64,000 nt of DNA from Gyrodactylus bullatarudis (taxonomy: Eukaryota > Platyhelminthes > Monogenea > Gyrodactylidea > Gyrodactylidae): NCBI GenBank assembly GCA_012064415.1, contig SSNU01000021.1:275858-339857 (forward strand), in the 5' to 3' direction. Under the pieces are notes generated by a model. It searched no databases, was not told the DNA's origin, and saw nothing but the letters and a program-made list of their open reading frames with translations. Of this stretch, positions 1-10,600 are shown one piece after another (positions within the stretch are counted from its first letter, which is position 1; each line of letters begins with the position of its first letter). The position numbers and the translations under genes are program-made.

Positions 1-36
1 TCCTCAAAGGGCATTGGTTATTTGTGATGATGATTC

Positions 37-1779
37 ATGAATCATGACATTTTTATTCTTATTCTTAATCTCATTGAAATGGTTTCCTGGATCTGGTCTC
101 ATTTTGAAAAAAATAAATCTCTTTCAACAGTCACATGTAAAGTTTGTAGGGAAATTTTAGCTCTTCAAACGAATAATCTCAATGCAATGAGACACGTTAA
201 TACAAAACACTTCGAATTAATAGACGCTTCAAAGTTAAATCCTCCAAAACAATAAGAGCATGATTATTTGCTCCTTGATTTGATATTATCAAAAGAACTA
301 CCATTTTCCATTGTCGAAAGTCAAGAATTTTTAAATTATATAAATTTTTTCTCTTCTTCAAAGTATTTGAAAACAGCCAACACTTATTCAGGAAGTGTAT
401 TGGATAAGTATTTCAATGACTGTTCAAATAAACTTGTAAGTGTTCGTTATTAATTTCATTAGAATATATTTTTGCAAAACAATACTGATGCAATGACAAT
501 ATTTTATATAACATTCGATATGGGAAGATCTTCAGCCGATGACAACTACTTGGCTGTTACAGTTCAATTCATGACAAAGCAATATCAAATTAAGAATTTT
601 AACATTGGTTTTATTCTTTTCAATGGTCAAGCCACTGGCTAAAAAATAGCTAGTCTTATAGACGAAGTTTTAGAAATGTATCCATCTATCCTCAACAGTC
701 AAAATATTTATGGGATAATTGATGAGAGGACTAATATGATATCAGCTTTAAAAATATCAAGGAGAATAAAGTCCATAGAAGAAGGAAGTCTGAACTGTGT
801 GAGTCATAGACTGAATTTAGTTTTGAAGAATTCAATTGAACAAGCAATTCAAATATCAAAGTTTATTGATAAAATCTTGGAATATTCGTCGAAAACACAT
901 CAATCAAAGAAAGCAAGAACACTCTTGATTGAAGAATGCAACAGATTGGAAGTACGATTCTATTCGTTTCCAACTTATACTAAAACACGATGGTACAGTC
1001 TTCACGATACATTCAGTACTTTTCTGAAGATGTCGCAAGTAATAACAAACACTATAGCAGAAAATGAATTTTCCAACATTTTTGATCAAGATATAAATTT
1101 CAATACCATTAAAGTTTTAGAAATGACATTCAATCAATTCAAATGTTTGTCTCAAAAATATTCATCGTCTACAGTTGCAACAATACATTATGTGGCTATT
1201 GACCTGCAAATTTTACGAGAAAAAATCAATAAACTTATATTTGTGGATGAGTACTCAGAAGATTTAAAAATCTTAATCAGAAGGAATTTAGAAAATCTTG
1301 ATCTAAAATTTCCCAATGACGGTCTTAATGAAAAGTTTATTAAGTATTCTTATTTACTGAATCCTGCTATACAGGGAAAAAGTCATTTGGATAAATCGAG
1401 ATCACTGAGGAAACAAATAACGAGTGATCTAGGACGAGAATTCGCTAATGATGATATTTCTCCTCAAATCAATGATCAAGTAGTTCAAGGAGGAAATATC
1501 TATGTTAACCCATTCAAACAAGTTGAAAAAAATGTCCATGATCAAAATGAAGCCAAGAGGGCCCGACATAATCTAACATCTCAATTTAAAAAAGAGATAA
1601 ATACATACCTTACATCGGTGCCTGAGTCTTTTAATCAAGATCCAACTGAATTTTGGTCAGTAAATAGGACAAGATTTCCTAAACTTTCTATTTATGTTAG
1701 AGACATTTTAGCCTGCCCATCTTCCTCTGTGTCATGCGAGCGAATTTTCAGTTCAATGAACAGACTAATCAGTGATTAG
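37..1779 (+). pseudogene. hAT-superfamily transposase, decayed
   Basis: One continuous reading frame runs through the whole interval but carries in-frame stops at 253, 451, 460 and 640. Seen: an N-terminal BED-type zinc finger (WIWSHFEK, C-x2-C, then H-x4-H in MRHVNTKHFE); the start of the catalytic region (TFDMGRSSADDNYLAVTVQF, near 503-570), where hAT enzymes have TFDxWTS, so the key Trp-Thr is gone; and the C-terminal dimerisation region (FWSVNRTRFPKLSIY, ACPSSSVSCERIFSSMN). Function by family: cut-and-paste transposition with 8-bp target duplication. The end is premature. Compared with the second copy at 2880, about 11 bp are inserted near 1771 (AGTGATTAGTA) and truncate the tail. Because the frame survives despite four stops, inactivation looks fairly recent. 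I found no terminal inverted repeats. Confidence 0.9.
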
Positions 1780-2879
1780 TAATCACGAATTACAGAAGGT
1801 CTCTTAGTCCGAAAAGAGTTGAAAAAATTTTATACTTTCTATAAAATAAAAAATTAATTGAAAAATGATTTATAATAAAATAGATATCCTCAAAAAATTT
1901 TGAATATTATCATCATTTTTTCTCAATAAACATTTGTGAAAAAATATGGTGTTGAAAAGATAATACGTATAATATATTGTATGAAATATTTGCATAGTAA
2001 TTTAAAGTTTAAATGAATGTGTTTACAAGAGTGTGTACTTTACCTTATTGAGTTTACACAATCCATTGACAAGCAGAGTTAAATATTATGTCAAAATAAA
2101 TTATGAAAATACCTCACATTTAAGAATAATTGAATTTAACTCTTCAAATCCGGACTTTTATTACAAAAACATTAAAACTTGTACATTACCTATGACGCTA
2201 ATAATGGATGAGATTAGTCCTTGAAAGTAGTTAGAGTCTTTCGTGTCTGAAAAAAGTTTGACCAGTAATCATAATAAAAAATGTAGTCGAAAAATGAGGG
2301 CTCTTACATAACATTAAACGGTTTTTTTAATTTTCTAATTATTACCGCGGAATGAAAACGGATTCGATTCCAAAAAACCAAAAAATTTAAACCTGTACTT
2401 AAGGATTAGGTAATCCCCTTTTTTGCGAAACTTAAATTGCGCCCAGAGATTTTATGATGAAGCTAATTAGAATGTAGTTGGTAAACTCGGGAATGTTGGA
2501 AAATTATTAAATTCCTACTCATCTTAAACAGTTTTACGATAAATAAAAAAACAACATTTTTATATTTCGATGAGTATACTAAAAAAAGTAAAGTTTCCTA
2601 GGGGAGCCGGATACTGGTCCGTAGTCTGTATACGGAAATGTTGATCCCGCCCGATTCTACAATAGTAATCCTTGAACTTCGTTTTTCCCTACCATTAATA
2701 CCAAATCACTAGGATAAAAGATGGTTGCTTCTGGTTGGCCGCCTTCTTCTTGTAACAGCAATGTTACAATCATGAAACATTTATATTATTATTTATAATA
2801 CTACTAACCAATAGTAACATCAATTCAATAATCCATTTTGTACAAATTCTTTATTAACCAATCAGAGAACAGAACCTAG
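1780..2879. other. no gene seen; hAT 3' flank and unexplained sequence
   Basis: The first 200 bases are the 3' untranslated part of the hAT copy and recur after the second copy. From about 2000 to 2879 I see only AT-rich sequence with short open frames that lack family signals. A slightly GC-richer stretch at 2600-2760 has no recognisable element ends. Confidence 0.5.
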
Positions 2880-3503
2880 AATCCTGCTATACAGGGAAAA
2901 AGTCATTTGGATAAATCGAGATCACTGAGGAAACAAATAACGAGTGATCTAGGACGAGAATTCGCTAATGATGATATTTCTCCTCAAATCAATGATCAAG
3001 TAGTTAAAGGAGGAAATATCTATGTTAACCCATTCAAACAAGTTGAAAAAAATGTCCATGATCAAAATGAAGCCAAGAGGGCCGACATAATCTAACATCT
3101 CAATTTAAAAAAGAGATACATACCTTACATCGGTGCCTGAGTCTTTTAATCAAGATCCAACTGAATTTTGGTCAGTAAATAGGACAAGATTTCCTAAACT
3201 TTCTATTTATGCTAGAGACATTTTAGCCTGCCCATCTTCTTCTGTGTCATGCGATCGAATTTTCAGTTCAATGAACAGACTAATCACGAATTACAGAAAG
3301 TTCCTTAGTCCGAAAAGAGTTGAAAAAAATTTTATACTTTCTATCAAATAAAAAATTAATTGAAAAATGATTTATAATAAAATAGATATCCTCAAAAAAT
3401 TTTGAAAATTATTATCATTTTTTCTCAATATACATTTGTGAAAAAATATGGTGTTGAAAAAATAATACGTATAATATATTGTATGAAATATTTGCATAGT
3501 AAT
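2880..3503 (+). pseudogene. duplicate of hAT transposase C-terminus
   Basis: This repeats the segment that starts at 1361 of the first copy, almost base for base, through the 3' untranslated region to about 3503. Coding remnants are 2907-3095 and 3133-3351, split by single-base and 4-base deletions (near 3080 and 3115). It keeps the intact tail that the first copy lost (LITNYRKFLSPKRVEKNF), so it preserves the older C-terminus. The left junction at 2880 is abrupt, with no inverted repeat. A second insertion that was 5'-deleted, or a segmental duplication, would both explain it. Confidence 0.85.
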
Positions 3504-4603
3504 TAATCAAGAATACGTATAATGTATTTATAATTTTCTTTAATTAACTTCGATACGTTCATACGTATTGGTTAATTACTCTTAAACAATTATCCTAGTC
3601 AATAAAAATACATACATTAATATTTTTGTATAATTTGAGACCCCTAGCTAAATATTCGACTCTGAGTTCGATTGGTTTGTGAATGAACCATTTAATCGAA
3701 ATATATTTCATAGAATAATATTTCTAGTGAAGATAAGTGTTCGATAATCCTTAGGCATATTGATGAAGTAAAATATTTTGAGTGTGACAAAACACTTGAA
3801 ATTCCACTTGTATTTATCATGGTTTTTATACTACTGTAAACTTGAATTAATGAAGATTCATAAACAAAATTGATATTGAAAACATGTAGTTTAAGCTTAT
3901 TTTTAAGCAAAAAGATTATAGACTATAGAAGAAATTGTATAATATATAATCTCCGAAGACTATAGTGTGACATGTTTTCTTTCTAAAGCTAGTTCCCAGC
4001 CAGAATTGCAATATCACAGAAAAAGAATTTGTCGATTTCTACCAAGCAACAAAAAAGAAGGGGGAAACAGAGGAAAAAAATACAACCCGGCACTCTGACA
4101 TTAGATGAATTCTTAACAGTCCCGAGAACTTAGTCATTCCTCTGCTCTCATTGGTCGCGAATGGTTGAATGAATGCTGTTGGCAAGATTTTAGAATGTTC
4201 TCGAAATTTATAATAATATTTATTAAATATAACAAGTCGGTGCTTGGTCCGAAGAGAACCGACCAAAAACTTCGTTTGTTCTTAATCCCAGGATGACTTT
4301 CAGTCAGCAACCTCAGAATATTTTCGATGAAATAAGGCAACTTATGTCAGCCAACGAGAGATAGTATATTTAGCTTTATTAGGAAAAATATGATATGTAA
4401 CAATTTCATCTCCTTCGAAAAGAATTTTTCTATGAATCAATTGATCTTAATTTGAAAAATATATCATGTAAAATAAGTCATGAATCATAAATATAAGAAG
4501 TGCTCCACATATCAATTCGACCACTATACTCTTTTAATATGTTCATCGAAGGTATATTAAATTTTTTTTTAATGAGAGCTTACTCAATTGGTTCTAATAA
4601 CAA
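3504..4603. other. no gene seen
   Basis: AT-rich intergenic sequence between the hAT duplicate and the last exon of gene A. Short open frames exist on both strands, but none has a motif, splice context or neighbour support. Confidence 0.5.
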
Positions 4604-7600
4604 TCAAAATATATCATTTTTAAAGATTCTATTACTTAATTTTTCATTATCTTCACTGCTCGATGATGCTTTTGGCATAGTAAACACAACAATATCTTTC
4701 GAAGTAGGATCCTGTATTACACCAATATTTTGATAGTCATTTTTCACAACCCCTAAATAAAATGAGACGTTTTAAGTAAATTTAGTAATTTTAAGTAATA
4801 CAAAGATTATTATTTTTCAGTATTGATAAATTTACCTGGGTCTATTTTACTCTTGAGATCTTCATCTGAAACAAGATTTTTTCATTGATGGAGAAAAAAA
4901 AGAATGAAAAAGTTTTTTTGTTTTTTCATCAATTGGAAGTTTTGTAAATCAGTTTTACTATTTTTCATTGACTATTTATTCATTTATTTGTAATTTGTAA
5001 ATATTATTTAATCAAACTAGGATAAGAGATTGATAATACCTGGCTAAATATATATTTCTATTTTTAGAAAATAACTAATGATGAATATCTTCATCGGTCA
5101 TACAGACATAAATGTAAGTATACGTGAATATTCAACTAATAATTTTTAGGACTGTTTTTGATTTTTAAAGTTTCAGGTCTGAGATTCAGCTGATTCTGAT
5201 ATAATTTTTTCACAATTATTACAGAGGTACTACTGTATTTTGAAGAATGTGCTGTTTGAAATTTACGATTCTTCGAGTATGATTTTATTAGAATCTTATT
5301 TTCGGTAAAAAAATACTTTCGAATTAAAACTCACAAGTCATATCAGGAGTAAAAGGTACAGTAAAGTAGTCACCGGATTTAATTTGGTTTTTATCTGCCA
5401 GATATTCTGCTTGAATAGCATTGGTGAGATTTTCATCAACAGTCAATGGATTTTTACTATTCTCTCCCCTCCACCTAAAATTCAAGGAGGCAAATTATCG
5501 AATGTGTTAAACAAATAAAAATTCTCAACATACTTATTCACATGTTCTGTAACTTTCTTAAGACTAGCAAAATAAAATAATAACTCAAAATTTCTCACTC
5601 AGCAGGATCTTGGTCAATATGATAAGCTCAAATGTACTTACCAATTTTATCTTTATCATTCAAGTTCGAGTTCTTTTTCGGCATTCCAAAAACGATAAGT
5701 TTATCGTTTTTAATATGTAATCCCATATTTGAGAAATCTTCTTCGAGCATTTCTATTGATAAATAACAATGATAATTTTAAATGTAAGAAGTCCTATCAA
5801 AATATTTAATTATCAACTTTTCGTTATTATTTACAGGTATTGATTGGAGTTTTGAGTCAAATTTTCAAGCTTCCATTGTAAAAAATATGACAAGATATTG
5901 TAAGAAACTAAAAAAATCACAATCTTCAAACTATTCTTTGGATTATCTATACTTTCAATCATAGATCAGACTCTTATATCTCACTTATGTAGAAGTGGAG
6001 AAAATTTGTGAGAATATTGCACGGTTTAGATTTGCCTGCAAAATATATTGATCTCGAATCAATCGATTTTTTATTGATACGTTTTAGCGAAAAAGGCTAT
6101 TTAAATAACTTAAATCTCCATATTCTTAGATACATCACTTTACATAGCTTTGACTTTCGTTTATAATATCAATGAATTTTACTATTGAAATAAACAGACA
6201 TAGTATTAAAATCAAACTCTTCTTTTCTTACTTATATTTGCTATGGGAAAATCTTTCATTGTTCCATTTTTCTTTATTTTTATTATCAAATCAACAGTAA
6301 AAAGCCAATATATAATTTACATTGAATATTCTCAATCGTTGCTTTCAAAACCTCTTGCCTAATAAAAATACTTATACGATTCATGAAAAGAATTCAACTT
6401 TTATGAACTAAATAAATAGTTTAGTTAGTTTTGAAAGTAGAGCTGAACTTTTTTATTTCTTCAACTCTCACTGCCTTCAGTTCACTTCCGAAGGAAGAAG
6501 ACAAAAAAAACCTCCTTCCCCCTTTATTGTGCTCAAATCCGATTGAACCAATCAGGGGATTTTATAAAAAATTTTAAAACAGGTTTAAAATTGTATATAT
6601 ATCTAGCCGGTGTAAGAGTCTGATGAGATCCGGTGAAATATAAGCTTTATCACTAAATATTCACTTGTCTTCTGAATCCTCACAATGAGTTCTTCATTGG
6701 AAACAGAAAAAACCCTTGGTTCTAGTGTAACATTTCAAAGGAGATGCGAGCAAAAATATTTTAAATAACAAATTGTCAAATATCACACGACGAAAATTTC
6801 CTGGAAGAAAGCTCAAACTTGTCCAAAGGACATCGAAACTAATCAATCAAGAAAGGAGCAATGTCTCTACCCTCCAACCCCTATTGCACAAGATTAAATA
6901 TGGATATGAACCAAGGGAAGGTCAACAATTTATTTTATAATCAGTGTTTATATGTTAACCGGGGTAGAGTCTGAAGAGACAGAAACCCAGCGAAATATAA
7001 AGTTTATCACTCAAATGTTCTCTAAGCCTTCCAAATAATTTTTTTAAATATAATGGATATTGTGAGAACTATGTAAAAAATGTGCAAATTAATACAGTTT
7101 TAGAAATAGTTTTTATGCCTCACGTTTTTCCAGTTCAGCTTTAACCTGCTCATCTATGTGAAAAAAAATTTTTATATAAAATTTTTACGAAAGAGAATTA
7201 TACTCACACGTCATATCTGGTATAATTGGTATTTCGACAAATTCACCCTGAGTTACATTATTCGCCTCATACTCAGATATAATAGCGTTTGTCTTTGTAT
7301 CATCAAAAGGTACCACAGCTTTCTGTTTATCTCCTCGCCATCTATGCAAAATAATTTTATTTTAAAAATTTGAAAATCAGTGATTTCTATGATTTCAGTA
7401 AAGATTTTGAGTTATACTGTTTTAAAATTTAAAGGATTCTAACTTTTCAATGTATGGCTGGAGCTTTTTAATGCTGAAATTTAATGTTTTTTATTTGTTT
7501 TTATTTTTAACAGACATGAATTATTCTTTACTCTGATAAATCTATTTATTAATATAATTACTATCTAAACTTTTTTCCACTTACCTAGTTTGTTTTTATC

Positions 7601-10600
7601 GTCGAGTATTTGTTTTTTAGGCAATCCAAACAAAATCATTTTTTTATTCTGCTCATCATTTATATAATCAATACTCTGATAATCTTTAGTTTTAGTAAAG
7701 TCTGAGGGAATAAATTAGAGAATAATTTAAAAGAAAGAACAAACCAATAGCCGCTAAATCAAAAAATTGATAATTATTATTCCAATCTAAGAAAACTTAC
7801 CTGCTGTTAGAGCTTTTTCAATATCATCATCTAAAAATAACAAAAAACACATTTTCATTACTCCCTGTTGTGTTGCCATATGGGATTTCAACATAATCTG
7901 CTGATTGGACATTTTTTGGATCAGTATTGTATTCAGTTTCCAAATTTTGGGTTTTCGTCTCGTCAATGGGTAAATGCTGTTCATTATTTTTAGCCCTTAG
8001 TCTATATAATCCAATAAAATAAAAGTTTTCAAATCTGATTACGATCTAGTAAATCAAATTTATTTTCGTTTCGTATGAATCTTTTTTAGTATAGTTATGA
8101 GTAAGTTAGCAAAGTATTGGGCATCAATGATATAAACAATACCAAACATGGTGTCTCGAGATAAATTAGATTTTACACGGAGGTATTTTTAAATTAGAGT
8201 AATTTACTTTTTTGACTATGGTTGTTTTCTTTTTTTCCTATTTGACTATAGTTATTTATATTTTTACCTTTTTAACTATAGTCATATTACTTTTGACTTT
8301 AGTCAATACCATATTTAGCTTTCTGACTATTCTTTCTCTAATCTTCATCTTTATGACTATAATTTTTGAACTGTTATTCTTTTTTGACTATAGTTAAATT
8401 CCTGTTTTTCTTGATGGAAAAAAATTTTTTTCCATAAAATTCTTTTCGACTATATTCAATACCATGTTTACCTTTTCAACTATGGTTATTTTCCATTTTT
8501 AATTTCTTAGCTATAGTTATTTTCCATTTTTACCTTTTTGACTATGGATTTTTTGAAACCATCTTTTATTCTTCAAGTCTTAGGCTTACATCATTGACTA
8601 TCATTTTTGTCAAGACCCTTTTCTAAAATCAACCAATCATATTCTATTGAATTCATCAACCTATTTGTTAAAATTTCTTTCAAATCATTCTTCCAAATGG
8701 ACACAAAGTTTCGATGAAATTTACTCGTCAGTTGATGAGGCGAAGAAAAATGTACAGCTTCTTTCTGTTAAAATCAAAAGAGATTTTCGTGTAAAAAGAA
8801 ATGATAATACGTCTTTGGAATATAAATGTACGGAAAAAGCATGTCTATTCAAAATAAGATTTTATAAGAAGCGAGATGGGACTGTCCACTTAACTCAATT
8901 CGTGGAACACTCCTGCACTATTGTAAGTAATATTTTATGATATTTTAGATTCGAAATACTCCAAAGGGTTTTCTACGAAAAGAACTTTTAGAAACACTAA
9001 ACAATCAAATAGAAAACTTTAGGCCAAAAGATACTCAGAATGTTTTAAAATCTCAACATGATCTATCTACAAATTATCATCAAAACTGGAAAACCTTACG
9101 TAATATTTATGGCTCTTAACTATGTGTTTTTACTTTAATTTTTGACATTTTTTATTCGATAGTCCAATGAAATAATCTTGATTCATCAATCCAGTGGGGA
9201 GAAATATTACAGTACTCCCTCTTTAATAACTGTGTAAAAGTTATCCCCCTAATTTCTACCCCTCAAAAATCTATTTCGAAAATCGTGACTACTTGAAAGA
9301 ACAAAATAATTCTAGTAACCTTTGTAAGTATAGGTGCTGCACTATTCATAAGTAAAAAATAATTTTCAGCCAAATCAATACCTTTCGAAAGAGATTTTTC
9401 CGCTGATCATTTCCATACCATGTTTAGTAGGGCTATTTCTAATGGAATTTGCAGAAAACAACTTTAAAAATCTTCTTGAAATTGAATATCAGAATTAAAT
9501 ATTGAGAAAATCTTTCTGACTATTTTTCCCACATGGAGTGGGGTTATTATCCACATCACTTGTGCAATGAGTCATTAATGACTTATGTTCGTAATGTTAT
9601 ACAATGCATTCACAGGACCCCGTAAGTACCCCGAAACATTTGGATAAACATGCTTTCATCTGGAATTGTGATTTGATTCACTCCCTTAAAATCAATTTCA
9701 CTAAGATGGATTTTTGATAATCAACAAGAACTATTTAAAGTTGAGATTCTCCGCCTTTTCGCAGTCTTCTTCGCATAGATTCTTTTGAAATCCTAATCAA
9801 TTGGTTTGTCGTTATTTAGCAATTAAACCTTAATCTAATCATAGAATCTTTGTGAATCGAGTCATGGAGTTACCAAGATTAGAAGAAATATCCAATGAAG
9901 CTTTACCATCATTCAAAAGTTAGTTGACGTCCGTGCGAATATTAAGTATCCTTTCATCTAACAATTTCATATTGCCCACCCTATCAGGAAACAATACACA
10001 AAAGATTGGCAGTATACGATCTGATATCATGCATAAAAAAAGAATTGTAGTGTAAGAAAGATTACTTCGATTCCAGATAAAAGCATGTTTATCCAAATGT
10101 TTCGGGGTACTTACGGGGTCCTGTGAATGCATAGTATAACATTACGAACAAAAGTCATTAATGACTCATTGCACAAGTGATGTGGATAATAACCCCATGA
10201 TCAAGTAGTCACGATTTACGAAAGAGATTTTTGAGGGGTAGAAATTAGGGGGATAACTTTTACACAGTTATTAAAGAGGGAGTACTGTATTATGAAAAAT
10301 CATAGCAATAAGTCAAAAAGGTAAAAATGGAAAATAACTATAGCTAAGAAATTAAAAATGGAAAATAACCATAGTTGAAAAGGTAAACATGGTATTGAAT
10401 ATAGTCGAAAAGAATTTTATGGAAAAAAATTTTTTTCCATCAAGAAAAACAGGAATTTAACTATAGTCAAAAAAGAATAACAGTTCAAAAATTATAGTCA
10501 TAAAGATGAAGATTAGAGAAAGAATAGTCAGAAAGCTAAATATGGTATTGACTAAAGTCAAAAGTAATATGACTATAGTTAAAAAGGTAAAAATATAAAT

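Noticed and set aside
7200..7373. Conserved Cys in the MTC-type ends of the WRG exons
   Set aside because: The TGT/TGC is made by reading into the GTGAGT/GTAAGT donor. After splicing the residue is Tyr (DMTYEDLK), so no conserved cysteine exists there.
8212..8397. Hydrophobic 61-residue frame, present again inverted at 10457-10642
   Set aside because: It lies wholly in the inverted repeat of the Mutator-like element and reflects T-rich repeats, not a membrane protein.
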